Shown: positions 53,455 through 61,796 of the stretch, piece after piece
Layout of the letters: each line of letters opens with the position of its first letter
Numbering within the stretch: the stretch's first letter is position 1
Assembly: GCF_000376825.1 (NCBI RefSeq)
Contig: NZ_AQXW01000004.1
Coordinates: 868,001-932,000, forward strand
From: Demetria terragena DSM 11295
GTDB taxonomy: Bacteria > Actinomycetota > Actinomycetes > Actinomycetales > Dermatophilaceae
Length of the DNA: 64,000 nucleotides
Direction: 5' to 3'
The notes under the pieces: model-generated
Databases searched by the model: none
The model's input: only the letters and a program-made list of their open reading frames with translations
What the model was told of the DNA's origin: nothing
Made by a program: the position numbers and the translations under genes

Positions 53455-54075
53455 GTGATCGAAAACGGTATGGGGCGCGTTCGCCTCGGACGCTTCCTCG
53501 TCGTTGCTGCCCCGGCGACGGTGGTCAGTCTCGGCTTCGGGGTGGCGATCATCCAGGGCTCGGTCGCGGCGTCCTTGTCGTCGGCAGAACCCTTCTCGTT
53601 GACCACGGACAATTTGAAGGCCGACCAATTGGGATTGTCGCTGGCCTCGACCACCGCCTCCGCATCCGTCGGCGACGACTCCAGCACCACCAAGAAGGCT
53701 GCGCTGGCGCGGGTCAAGGGCGGCAATTTGTCCGACCTGTGCATCGGCGCCAAGCAGAAGTTCCCCATCCTGGGGACCATCGGCCTCAAAATCGCCTCCA
53801 ATTCGCCCGTCAAAGTCGGCAACATCGACCTCAACGCCGACTCCCTCGGCTCCTCCCGCGCCAAGCTCCCCCCGACCAACATCGGCACATCCGCAGGCGA
53901 CAAGGCGGTCGGTGGAACCCAGGGTGGATTCGGTCTGCGAACCGACAACACCAAACAGGGCATCAGTTTGAACAAGCTCGATGCGAAGGCGTACGGCATC
54001 CGCCTCAACAGCGGTATCAACCTCGAGTCGCTGAGCATCAACCCACAGTTCGGCGCACCGAAGTGCACGAACTAA
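53455..54075 (+). CDS. DUF6230-like secreted protein, paralogue 1
   Basis: A 206-residue exported protein of unknown function, first gene of a six-gene coupled operon. The GTG at 53455 has AAGGAG six bases upstream. A hydrophobic signal/anchor segment (RFLVVAAPATVVSLGFGVAI) is followed by a beta-rich, Ser/Thr/Leu-rich mature part. Only two Cys occur, in DLCIG and at the extreme C-terminus (KCTN), as in paralogues 2 and 3. Streptomyces relatives were formerly annotated as cholesterol esterase; I see no esterase motif, so I do not adopt that name. Confidence 0.72.
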   Translation: MIENGMGRVRLGRFLVVAAPATVVSLGFGVAIIQGSVAASLSSAEPFSLTTDNLKADQLGLSLASTTASASVGDDSSTTKKAALARVKGGNLSDLCIGAKQKFPILGTIGLKIASNSPVKVGNIDLNADSLGSSRAKLPPTNIGTSAGDKAVGGTQGGFGLRTDNTKQGISLNKLDAKAYGIRLNSGINLESLSINPQFGAPKCTN

Positions 54076-54084
54076 CCCCGGCTG

Positions 54085-54621
54085 ATGACGATGGACGAGC
54101 AGAAGACCCCACCGAACGGGACCGCTCGGCTCGACCAGTGGATGGACTCCGAGCACGACGATCCCACCCTGGAATCTGACCAAGTGGCCGAGCCAGCAGC
54201 CCGGCACGCGGCGCCTACCTGGCAGGGCCGACTGCAACGCGCCCGACTGCGCTTCCGGCAGTGGCGCCGATGCCGCCCCTTCTGGGGTCCGGTGCTCCTC
54301 GCACTCGGCGGATGGTTCGTGGTCCGTCCGGTGCTGAGTTCCATGTCAGCCGTGGTCCAACTCGGCTCCGGCGGTGTCGTAGCTTATGTCCTCGGCGGCG
54401 GCATGGTGCTGGCAGCGGGGGTGGCGATGTTCCGACCCGAACAACGGCATTTTCCCGCGCTCATGGCCGTCCTGCTCGCGGTCGCGTCCCTTCCGCTCGC
54501 CAACCTCGGCGGATGGGTGATCGGGATGGTTCTGGGCATCGTCGGTGGCGCGATGACCTTTGCCTGGACACCGTTCACCCCCGATCAGGTCGCTGCCGCC
54601 GAGGCAAAGAATGACACCTGA
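54085..54621 (+). CDS. DUF6114-like four-helix membrane protein, paralogue 1
   Basis: A 178-residue membrane protein: ~60 hydrophilic residues, then four hydrophobic segments with the family blocks PFWGPVLLALGGWFV, AYVLGGGMVLAAGVAMF and ANLGGWVIGMVLGIVGGAM. Function unknown. It sits between two DUF6230-like genes and its last 11 bases overlap the next start. It probably forms a membrane platform for the secreted partners (inference). Confidence 0.72.
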   Translation: MTMDEQKTPPNGTARLDQWMDSEHDDPTLESDQVAEPAARHAAPTWQGRLQRARLRFRQWRRCRPFWGPVLLALGGWFVVRPVLSSMSAVVQLGSGGVVAYVLGGGMVLAAGVAMFRPEQRHFPALMAVLLAVASLPLANLGGWVIGMVLGIVGGAMTFAWTPFTPDQVAAAEAKNDT

Positions 54622-55285
54622 AAGGACTCCTGGTGGTGCGCAATTCGGCACCCGCCGCCGCGTTGCGGTGCCACTCGTCGCGGGGTTCGCTGCCCTGGCC
54701 AGCCTCGTCGGTATGGCCCGCCAGGAAGTTCTTGCCGTCAGTTTTCCGACCGCGACATCCCAGTACCGCATCTACTCCGACCAGTTGAACGGGTCTTCGA
54801 TCGCAGGCTATGCCGGGTCGCAGGAAGCGAGCGACGGGAGCACCACCGGCGCCATGCATCTCGCGTTGGGGTCAGCCCAACTCAAGGGACTGTGCATCAT
54901 CGCTTCCCAGGACCTCGCGGGGCTAGGCAAGGTTTCGGTCGTCCTGACCGCCGGGGAGCCCGTCGATGGCAGACCCACCTCCGCTGCACCAGTGGACCTG
55001 GACGGGCTACAGGTGACAGCAACCAGCATTACCGGCGATGGCTCCGGCTTCAGCCAGCTCGACCTTGGCCGGGCGGCCGAGACATTGCAGGCCGGCGATC
55101 AACCGTGGAAGGGCACGCCGGGCACTGGCGGCATCCAGGCATCGACCCTGACCCTGACGTCCAAGCAGATCCAGGCAGCGGGCCTGCGCGTCGATGGCGC
55201 GCTCTCGCTTCCGGGGCTCAGGGCGAAGACGGTTTTCGGTGACGCTGGCGTCACAGACAACGGGACTCCAGGAGCCTGCTCATGA
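54611..55285 (+). CDS. DUF6230-like secreted protein, paralogue 2
   Basis: A 224-residue exported protein. A short Arg-rich N-terminus (GTRRRVAV) and a hydrophobic segment lead into a mature part with GLCIIASQDLAGLGKVSV. The two Cys, GLC and the C-terminal GACS, match paralogues 1 and 3. The ATG at 54611 lies within the end of the DUF6114-like gene, and its own stop overlaps the next ATG (ATGA). Confidence 0.7.
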   Translation: MTPERTPGGAQFGTRRRVAVPLVAGFAALASLVGMARQEVLAVSFPTATSQYRIYSDQLNGSSIAGYAGSQEASDGSTTGAMHLALGSAQLKGLCIIASQDLAGLGKVSVVLTAGEPVDGRPTSAAPVDLDGLQVTATSITGDGSGFSQLDLGRAAETLQAGDQPWKGTPGTGGIQASTLTLTSKQIQAAGLRVDGALSLPGLRAKTVFGDAGVTDNGTPGACS

Positions 55286-55677
55286 CGATCACCCTTCCGT
55301 CCACGCGCGGACGAGTTCGAGACTTCCGGCAAACGCGCCCGTTCTGGGGTGGCCTCCTACTCATCCTGGCGGGCGCAGCCATCATTCACTTTGCTGGAAC
55401 GCCGGTCAGCCTGTCGATGGCGACCGAGTGGAATAGCAGTGCCGGGTACGTCCTCGGCGGCGGCCTCGTCCTGTTTGGCCTGGTCAGTTGGCTCTCCCCT
55501 GACTATGCACCCCTCCTTGGACTCCTCGGCGTGCTTGTCGCGCTCGTCGCCTTCGTGTCTGCAAACTTGGGCGGTCTCCTGATTGGCACCGTGCTCGGCA
55601 TCGTCGGTGGATCCATGGTGTGGGCGTGGGGCGAGAAGAAACCCGCCGAAGCGGGCTTGGGCGGTGAATCGCCTTGA
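55282..55677 (+). CDS. DUF6114-like four-helix membrane protein, paralogue 2
   Basis: A 131-residue membrane protein sharing with paralogue 1 the blocks RPFWGGLLLILAG, YVLGGGLVLFGLVSWLSP and ANLGGLLIGTVLGIVGGSMVWAW, but lacking most of the hydrophilic N-terminal region. Start and stop overlap both neighbours (ATGA and TTGA). The repeated DUF6230–DUF6114 order suggests duplication of a two-gene unit. Confidence 0.72.
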   Translation: MTITLPSTRGRVRDFRQTRPFWGGLLLILAGAAIIHFAGTPVSLSMATEWNSSAGYVLGGGLVLFGLVSWLSPDYAPLLGLLGVLVALVAFVSANLGGLLIGTVLGIVGGSMVWAWGEKKPAEAGLGGESP

Positions 55678-56333
55678 CCCAGAAGCGTTTTGCCCACCAC
55701 CGTCAGCGAATCATCGTCCTTGCGAGTCTCATCATCTTTGCCCTTGCCGCGGCTTTTGTTCTACCTCGTGCGGCGCCGGCCGACTCCGCCATCGGCGCGC
55801 AGTGCGGTCCAGGCGACTCGCATCGGGCCAGTCTCACGGCCTATCACGGCTCGCGATCGGTGAATCCCTGCATCTCTGGGACGACTCTGCGCCTTACGAT
55901 CAAGGGCCGCTGGACCGTTCAAGAGATCCGCCGCGTCGGCAAAGAAGAGGTCACCATCGGCGGCAAGACCGAGACGTTGCTGCACTTCTCCTTCAAGAGA
56001 TTCCAGATCGTGCGTGGCGGCGACCTGCGGACCACCGATGCCGCCGGCAAGAACCTCACGATCGAACCGCAAAATTTCGCCCAGATCGGCGGCGAAAATG
56101 ACGCGGGCGAGGCGATGTATACCGACTTCTGGATCACCGACGGAAAGTTCTCGCTCACCGGCCTGGACCAGATCCCCGCCGACAGTCCCCTGCTGGAATT
56201 GGTCCAAGGGGCAAGCCTGCTCGGGACCGCCCTGGAGCTCGACATCAAGTACCTCGTGACCTACAGCGCCAAGGCCAGTTCCAAGGGCAACTTCCCCGTC
56301 CGCCTCCCGCGCACAGATCTAGGACTGTCATGA
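55674..56333 (+). CDS. Secreted protein of unknown function in the DUF6230/DUF6114 operon
   Basis: A 219-residue exported protein with a TTG start that overlaps the previous stop (TTGA). One signal segment (RIIVLASLIIFALAAAFVLP) precedes a mature part with two Cys close to its N-terminus (AQCGPG and NPCISG) and a beta-rich remainder (LLHFSFKRFQIVRGGDLRT). It is not visibly homologous to its neighbours, but its position between coupled genes suggests it is part of the same complex. Not recognised. Confidence 0.65.
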   Translation: MTQKRFAHHRQRIIVLASLIIFALAAAFVLPRAAPADSAIGAQCGPGDSHRASLTAYHGSRSVNPCISGTTLRLTIKGRWTVQEIRRVGKEEVTIGGKTETLLHFSFKRFQIVRGGDLRTTDAAGKNLTIEPQNFAQIGGENDAGEAMYTDFWITDGKFSLTGLDQIPADSPLLELVQGASLLGTALELDIKYLVTYSAKASSKGNFPVRLPRTDLGLS

Positions 56334-57022
56334 CCGCGCCAGTTCGGCCTCGCTATGGCACCCGATGGAAGCGCGCGTTGTGCGTACTCGTACCCGCAGT
56401 TGGCCTCACTGTCGGTGCGGCAACTTTCACCGCACAGGACGTCATGGCCAGCGCGGTGGTCTTTCAGGACAAACCGTCGTCCATCGCCACCGGCGGACTC
56501 ATCGGAGACAAAGCCGGGATTGGGGTCGTGCAGACCAAGCGCAGCGTCGGCGGCGATGTCACCACCTCGGACGTCATTCGGGTCAGCCTGGCATCGATGC
56601 GGATCGACGGGCTGTGCATATCGCAGCAACAAGACATCGCCGGGCTGACCTACACCGTGCGGGTCACCGCTGGCGACGGGAAGGCGGGGACGTACGAGAC
56701 CACCGGCAGCAACGCCACCCTCGACATGACCGAGATTCGCGGCGATGGAGACCCGGGGATCAATCTCGATGGCCTGGTGGAACTGGGCGTCAGTGCCGAA
56801 TCTCTGACCACCACGGAATCCAGCGGCAAACCCGACCCGAATCCCCTAGATGCCCCCTCCGGGACGGGTTGGTTCGGCATTGATGCCGACGTGGGTTCCT
56901 TCTCCGATGTCCGCGGAACGACGCATGGCCTGCGCTTGGAAAGCCTGGCAAAGATCCCCGGCTTCACCCTGTCAGTCGAGCCAGGGGACAAACCCTGTTC
57001 GAGCGACCCCATCCCGCACTAG
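56330..57022 (+). CDS. DUF6230-like secreted protein, paralogue 3
   Basis: A 230-residue exported protein, last of the six-gene operon, ATG overlapping the previous stop. Signal region RALCVLVPAVGLTVGAATF, then GLCISQQQDIAGLTYTVRV, closely parallel to paralogue 2, and the C-terminal Cys in KPCSSDPIPH. The conserved GLC/C-terminal Cys pair suggests one disulfide in each mature paralogue. It converges with the alk-linked TetR gene six bases away; no hairpin terminator is visible between them. Confidence 0.7.
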   Translation: MTAPVRPRYGTRWKRALCVLVPAVGLTVGAATFTAQDVMASAVVFQDKPSSIATGGLIGDKAGIGVVQTKRSVGGDVTTSDVIRVSLASMRIDGLCISQQQDIAGLTYTVRVTAGDGKAGTYETTGSNATLDMTEIRGDGDPGINLDGLVELGVSAESLTTTESSGKPDPNPLDAPSGTGWFGIDADVGSFSDVRGTTHGLRLESLAKIPGFTLSVEPGDKPCSSDPIPH

Positions 57023-57028
57023 CGGCGA

Positions 57029-57625
57029 CTAATACCCGACGATGCGGCCGGTGATCCACGCCAGCTCATCGGCAACGTCTTCTGGGCTCCCCGAGGGCTG
57101 CATCGCGTGACTGAGCACGAGGCGGACGACGGTGTCGATCGCGATACCGATCTGCCCACCCGTCAGCGGCGTCTGATAGTGCCGTAGGCCGTGCGCGACC
57201 ACCGCCCTGGTCTGCGCCAGCAGCGGGCCAGCATGGGTCGTCAGGAGCGGCAACAGGTCGGTGTCGGAGCCGTGGGTGGCGGCCACCACCGATCGCAGGA
57301 TTCGACTATCCACCGCGAGTTCCAGGACGCCCACTGTCGCAGCCCGGACGGCATCGACGAGGGAGTCGGTGTGCTCTTCGAAGGAGTTCTCCACGACAGA
57401 GAGGAATCGGCCGAGTTCGGTGAGGACCACGGCCTTGGCCAGTTCCTCTTTCGACCCCACGACGTTATACACGGTCTGTCTGCTGACCCCGACGTCCTGG
57501 GCCAACCGACTCATCGTGACCGCCGACCATCCCTCGGCGGCGGTGATGCGAGTCGCAGCATCAATAACCCGCTCCGACATGGATGCCAGCGGTTTCGCTG
57601 CGGGGTCAAGCGCGTACGCCACCAC
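57029..57625 (-). CDS. TetR family regulator of the alkane operon
   Basis: A 198-residue TetR/AcrR protein with N-terminal helix-turn-helix (VTMSRLAQDVGVSRQTVYNVVGSKEELAKAV) and a C-terminal ligand domain. It is the last gene of the alkB operon; its GTG shares a base with the reductase stop (TAGTG). Position suggests autoregulated control of alkane oxidation, with the dyad at 60563-60581 as the likely operator (inference). TetR-type AlkX regulators are known for some actinobacterial alkB operons. Confidence 0.88.
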   Translation of the reverse strand: MVAYALDPAAKPLASMSERVIDAATRITAAEGWSAVTMSRLAQDVGVSRQTVYNVVGSKEELAKAVVLTELGRFLSVVENSFEEHTDSLVDAVRAATVGVLELAVDSRILRSVVAATHGSDTDLLPLLTTHAGPLLAQTRAVVAHGLRHYQTPLTGGQIGIAIDTVVRLVLSHAMQPSGSPEDVADELAWITGRIVGY

Positions 57626-58830
57626 TACGCGACCTTGAGGACGTCGGCCCAGGCCGTCTGTCGGGTGATGTGTCGACGCAACTTCATGATGTCGCGGCTC
57701 CTGTCTACGGTGAACGCTCCGACCAGTCGATCCCCACGACGATAGAGCGCGGTGAACCCGACTGTATCTGGATTGGTCACAACTACGTCGTCGGCCAGCG
57801 TGGTTCCCACGAACTGGAGCCGGTGCTCATACCAGTCTGACCAGAAGTACGGAATCAACGAACATGGTTGTGGTGCAATGGGATTCAGCGCATTGCGGGC
57901 TGCTAAGGCACCCATCTCCGCCGCCGCGGTCCAGTGCTCTAACCGAAGAGCGACACCATCCGCTAACGGATTCGGCACATGTGCGACGTCACCGGCGGCA
58001 TACACGCCAGGGACGCCAGTCCACAGGCTCTCGTCGCAGATCACCCCACCGTCCCGCGAGTGAAGCCGCACGCTGCTGCCTTCGAGCCAGTCCGTGGCGG
58101 GCCGAACGCCCACACCGACCACAACGACATCTGCGGGCAGCCGCGATCCGTCGGCCAGGACTACCGCGCTGACTCGACCGTCTTGTTGCTCAACCCCGAC
58201 CGTCGGGACCCCAAGTCGCATCTGGGTGCCATGGGCGCGATGAATATCGGCACACACGGTACCCACGTCGGGGCCGACCGACCGCACGAGAGGGAGGTTC
58301 GCGCCCTCGACCACCGTCACATCGAGGCCCCGCGCCCGCGCAGCCGAAGCGATCTCTGAACCGATGAAACCGGCGCCGATCACCACTACTTTCGGGCCAG
58401 CCTCCAATGCTGTCCGCAGTGCACGCGAGTCGTCGACCGTACGCAAGTAGAAGACGCCAGGGACCTGCGCTGACAGCCCGGGAAGCTCGCGGGCCTGGGC
58501 GCCCGTGGCGATGATGAGCCGGTCATAGGGCACTTCCCGCTCACCGACCAGCACCGATCGCGGATCGGGTTGGAGTCCGCGGGCAGGCTGGCCGAGCAGG
58601 ACCTCGGTCGCGAGATCCTGCTCCAGTTCAGCACGGGTCCGATACGGAGGGTGGTCCTCGTCACCGCCGGCGTGCAGGAACTTCTTCGACAGCGCAGGAC
58701 GGTCGTACGGCAGATATGGTTCAGCGCCCACCAAGGTCATCGGGCCTGCGAACCCGCCCCGCCGTGCCGCCTCGACGGCGCGCAAACCCGCGAGCGAGGC
58801 GCCGACGATGACGAGCCGGTCGTCGCTCAC
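57625..58830 (-). CDS. FAD-dependent rubredoxin/ferredoxin reductase
   Basis: A 401-residue flavoprotein of the AlkT/ferredoxin reductase type. N-terminal FAD motif [23 protein letters not shown] motif VVIGAGFIGSEIASAARARG, and PGVYAAGDVAHVPN near residue 280. It delivers electrons from NAD(P)H to the ferredoxin or the fused rubredoxin. GTG at 58830 overlaps the ferredoxin stop (GTGA), preferred over a GTG 10 codons earlier. Confidence 0.88.
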   Translation of the reverse strand: MSDDRLVIVGASLAGLRAVEAARRGGFAGPMTLVGAEPYLPYDRPALSKKFLHAGGDEDHPPYRTRAELEQDLATEVLLGQPARGLQPDPRSVLVGEREVPYDRLIIATGAQARELPGLSAQVPGVFYLRTVDDSRALRTALEAGPKVVVIGAGFIGSEIASAARARGLDVTVVEGANLPLVRSVGPDVGTVCADIHRAHGTQMRLGVPTVGVEQQDGRVSAVVLADGSRLPADVVVVGVGVRPATDWLEGSSVRLHSRDGGVICDESLWTGVPGVYAAGDVAHVPNPLADGVALRLEHWTAAAEMGALAARNALNPIAPQPCSLIPYFWSDWYEHRLQFVGTTLADDVVVTNPDTVGFTALYRRGDRLVGAFTVDRSRDIMKLRRHITRQTAWADVLKVA

Positions 58831-59018
58831 TCCTGCAGCGACAGTGCCAGGACTGGGCACGCGTCGACAGCGGCGAGAACCTCGGTGCGCTCGCTCTCAT
58901 CAGGGGTCTCGTTGAGCACCTGCACATAGCCGTCGTCGCCGACCTCGAAGAAGTGGTCAGCCATCGCCTCGCACATCCCGAGGCCCTCGCACTTGTCGCG
59001 ATCCGGAACGATCTTCAT
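58827..59018 (-). CDS. Small ferredoxin, [3Fe-4S]-type
   Basis: A 63-residue ferredoxin of the kind serving P450s and oxygenases: CEGLGMCEAMADHFF provides two ligands and lacks the central Cys of a [4Fe-4S] site, and the third ligand is in DACPVLALS. Its ATG overlaps the alkB stop (ATGA). An extra ferredoxin beside an AlkB already fused to rubredoxin is of interest. Confidence 0.9.
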   Translation of the reverse strand: MKIVPDRDKCEGLGMCEAMADHFFEVGDDGYVQVLNETPDESERTEVLAAVDACPVLALSLQE

Positions 59019-60526
59019 GGGGCACCCGCCGTCTCCACAGGGATAAAATCAACCTTCTCGCGTACGCCACAGTCTGGGCAGCACCAAGAGCTTGGTACGT
59101 CTTTCCATGGCGTGCCCGCAGCGAAGCCCTCGTGCTCGTCGCCGATGGCAACCTCATAGAGGTAGGAACATCCAGGGCAGCGTGCCGCGAGCACCTCGTC
59201 GCTGAACTCCTGCGCAGTCAGATCGGCCGACGTGCCATGTTCGACCTGGGGAACCGGGTACTTCGCCAGCACCTTGTCTCGCTTTCGCGGGCTGATGTTG
59301 GCCCGGCTCATGTCACCGTCGAAGTGGTCGAGCACGCGTGGATCCATGATCCTCCGCCAGAGCGCCGGGACGATCGTCAAAACGATCATTCCTGCGTAGC
59401 CGGTGGGCAGGACGGGCGATTCTTTGTAGTCGCGCAAGGCCTGGTAGCGGCGCGTGGGGTTCGCGTGGTGATCGCTGTGCCGCTGCAGGTGATACAGCAG
59501 AACGTTGGTGGCAATGTTGTTGGAATTCCAAGAGTGACTGGGGTTGACCCGCTCATAGCGCTGGCGCCCTTGCTTGCCCACCAGTTGGCGCCTCATCCCG
59601 TAATGCTCCATGTAGTTCACGACTTCCAAGAGCGACAAACCGACGACGGCCTGGATCAGCAAGAAGGGCGTGATCTGCCAGCCAAAGAGGGCGATCAGCA
59701 CGCCGAAGAGGACGGTCGACATGAGCCACGCGTTGAGTACGTCGTTGCCAAGGTGGAACGGGTGCGTCCCCTTGCGTGCGTAACGCTTCTTCTCGATGTC
59801 CCAGGCGCTCTGAAGCGAGCCGAAAACGGTACGCGGCCAGAACTGGTAGAAGTTCTCTCCCACCCGCGAGCTCGCGGGGTCCGGTGGAGTCGCGACCCGC
59901 ACGTGGTGGCCTCGGTTGTGTTCGATGTAGAAGTGTCCATAGAAACTCTGCGCCAGGGCGATCTTGGACAGCCAGCGCTCGTTAGCTTCTTTCTTGTGAC
60001 CCAACTCGTGCGCGGTGTTGATGCCGATGCCCCCGACGCAGCCGATGGAGACGGCCAGGCCGATCTTGTCGACGAGGCTGAGTGTCATGTTCTCAACGAC
60101 AAGCGGCGCACCCCAGGACGTTCCCTCAAGCCAGGCCGTGAGGTGGAGCAGGTCGGCGACCCACAGCACTGGATTATGGCCAGCCACGATGGCCATTGCG
60201 CCGATGAGGCCGACGTACTGCAGCGGCAGGTACGCATAGGTGATCCAGCGGTAGTACCGGTCGTTCTCCAGCGCCTCGATCACGTCGTCCGGCGGGTTGG
60301 ATCGGTCGAGCCCCGCGATCAGGTCGATGAGGGGCACCACAACCAGAATCAAGATGGGGCCAAGCCAGAACAGCCACTGCCAACCGGTCCACAGGTAGCC
60401 AAGGATCACGGCGACTGCGGCGAACGGAATCACCAGACCGACAAGCCAGAGGTAGCGCTTCTTGTCTTTCCACCGCTCAGTCGAGCCCTCGATGAGGGTC
60501 CCTGACGGGCCCATGGCTGGTTTCAC
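59015..60526 (-). CDS. alkB: Alkane 1-monooxygenase–rubredoxin fusion
   Basis: A 503-residue protein. Residues ~30-410 are the six-helix AlkB hydroxylase with the di-iron His boxes HELGHKK, EHNRGHH and LQRHSDHH plus NYMEHYG. Residues ~430-500 are a fused rubredoxin with CPGCSY and CCPDCG. It hydroxylates medium/long n-alkanes at the terminal carbon. The GTG at 60526 follows AGGAGG by five bases, so this start is preferred over the later ATG. Such fusions are known in Actinobacteria (for example AlkW-type enzymes). Confidence 0.95.
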   Translation of the reverse strand: MKPAMGPSGTLIEGSTERWKDKKRYLWLVGLVIPFAAVAVILGYLWTGWQWLFWLGPILILVVVPLIDLIAGLDRSNPPDDVIEALENDRYYRWITYAYLPLQYVGLIGAMAIVAGHNPVLWVADLLHLTAWLEGTSWGAPLVVENMTLSLVDKIGLAVSIGCVGGIGINTAHELGHKKEANERWLSKIALAQSFYGHFYIEHNRGHHVRVATPPDPASSRVGENFYQFWPRTVFGSLQSAWDIEKKRYARKGTHPFHLGNDVLNAWLMSTVLFGVLIALFGWQITPFLLIQAVVGLSLLEVVNYMEHYGMRRQLVGKQGRQRYERVNPSHSWNSNNIATNVLLYHLQRHSDHHANPTRRYQALRDYKESPVLPTGYAGMIVLTIVPALWRRIMDPRVLDHFDGDMSRANISPRKRDKVLAKYPVPQVEHGTSADLTAQEFSDEVLAARCPGCSYLYEVAIGDEHEGFAAGTPWKDVPSSWCCPDCGVREKVDFIPVETAGAP

Positions 60527-60543
60527 TACGACCTCCTCGCCCG

Positions 60544-60600
60544 ATTTACAGAAGACTAGCGTTTGTATATGACCTATACAAGGGTCACGCATATGTAAAT
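60544..60600. promoter_or_regulatory. Composite dyad upstream of alkB (candidate TetR operator)
   Basis: Inner arms TTGTATA (60563-60569) and TATACAA (60575-60581) with a five-base spacer, and outer arms ATTTACA (60544-60550) and TGTAAAT (60594-60600), are all centred on base 60572. It begins 18 bases before the alkB GTG in an AT-rich patch that stands out from the GC-rich surroundings. Confidence 0.6.
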
Positions 60601-60663
60601 GTGCGCCAGATCACTTCGCTGTCGTTCGCCCCGAAAGCCGACGCCTACGCCTAGGTTGCGTCT

Positions 60664-61746
60664 ATGACACGTCGCGAAGTGCTGTCCGTCACCATCGTCG
60701 CCCTCGCTCTCAGCGGGCTCTCGACCGTCGCGCAGGCGAACCCGCAGGCTTCCGGTTTTGACTGGGCCGACCGTTCCACTGGGACCGACGAGCAGTTCCG
60801 TGGCTTGTCAGCCCTCGGCGACCGGACTGCGTGGATCAGTGGCGAGAAGGGCGGAGTGATGCGCACGAGTGACGGCGGCCGCACATGGAAGGACGTGTCG
60901 CCCAAGACGGCGCGAACCGACGAACTCGCCTTGCGCGACATCCAGGCGTGGGATAGCCGTACCGCGGTGGCGCTCTCCATCGGTCCCGGCGAGGACTCGC
61001 GGATCTTCCGCACGGACAACGGCGGCAAGACCTGGCGAGAGACCTTCCGGAACACCGATGAGTCCGCCTTCTTCAACTGCATCGCGTTCAATCGCAACGG
61101 AACTGGGCTGGCGGTCAGTGACCCGGTCGATGGCAAGTTCCGCATTCTTCGCTCGACCAACAAGGGCAAGTCGTGGAAGGTGTTACCGACCAAGGGAATG
61201 CCTGCCGCGATCGACCCCGAGTTCAACTTCGCCGCATCGGGCACGTGCCTCGTGAGCGCTGCACAGCAGAGCGGGCGCACCAAGGACAACTTCTGGATGG
61301 TGTCTGGCGGCGTCTCTCCGCGGGTGTTCCACACCAAAGACGCCGGCAACACCTGGGCGGCACACACCACCCAGATCCGCGGCGGCGAGGCGGCCGGGAT
61401 CTACAGCGCGGCCTTCAAAAACTCCCGCGAGGGCGTGATCGTCGGGGGTGACTACACCGCCGCCGAGGACGGATCCGATGCTGCCGCGACATCACGCGAC
61501 GGCGGCTCGACGTGGACGCTCAGCCGCAAGCCGGTCGGCGGCTACCGCTCCGGGGTGGCGTACGACCCGCGCAACGGCCGCACCCTTCTCGCGGTGGGCC
61601 CAACCGGCTCTGATGTCAGCCGCGACGGCGGTCAGACCTGGCGCACCTTCGACACCACGGCCTACGACGGAGTTCAGTGCACCAAGCGCGGCGCGTGTTG
61701 GGCGTCCGGGCCCAATGGCGCTGTCGGGGTGCTGAAGCGGCGTTGA
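60664..61746 (+). CDS. Secreted BNR-repeat / Ycf48-like beta-propeller protein
   Basis: A 360-residue exported protein: Sec signal peptide (ending AQA at ~residue 22) and repeated Asp-box turns TSDGGRTW, TDNGGKTW, TKDAGNTW, SRDGGSTW and SRDGGQTW, indicating a six/seven-bladed propeller as in Ycf48 and BNR glycosidase-like proteins. Sialidase catalytic residues are not evident. It is divergent from alkB with 137 bases between the starts. Function unknown. Confidence 0.85.
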   Translation: MTRREVLSVTIVALALSGLSTVAQANPQASGFDWADRSTGTDEQFRGLSALGDRTAWISGEKGGVMRTSDGGRTWKDVSPKTARTDELALRDIQAWDSRTAVALSIGPGEDSRIFRTDNGGKTWRETFRNTDESAFFNCIAFNRNGTGLAVSDPVDGKFRILRSTNKGKSWKVLPTKGMPAAIDPEFNFAASGTCLVSAAQQSGRTKDNFWMVSGGVSPRVFHTKDAGNTWAAHTTQIRGGEAAGIYSAAFKNSREGVIVGGDYTAAEDGSDAAATSRDGGSTWTLSRKPVGGYRSGVAYDPRNGRTLLAVGPTGSDVSRDGGQTWRTFDTTAYDGVQCTKRGACWASGPNGAVGVLKRR

Positions 61747-61758
61747 GACCGCGGACGC

Positions 61759-61781
61759 TCCGCAGCGACATACCCTGCGGA
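61759..61781 (+). terminator. Short hairpin after the BNR-repeat gene
   Basis: Arms TCCGCAG/CTGCGGA (7 bp) with a nine-base loop, 12 bases past the stop. No T tract, so termination strength is uncertain. Confidence 0.45.
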
Positions 61782-61796
61782 CCATGACGACGCCAG

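Noticed and set aside
53332-54237. 300-codon upstream extension of signal peptidase I
   Set aside because: It is antisense to the DUF6230/DUF6114 genes; a GTG with ribosome-binding site at 53331 gives a normal signal peptidase length.
53455-57022. Cholesterol esterase function for the DUF6230-like proteins
   Set aside because: No GxSxG or other hydrolase motif or catalytic triad can be seen; the historical label is not supported by the sequences here.
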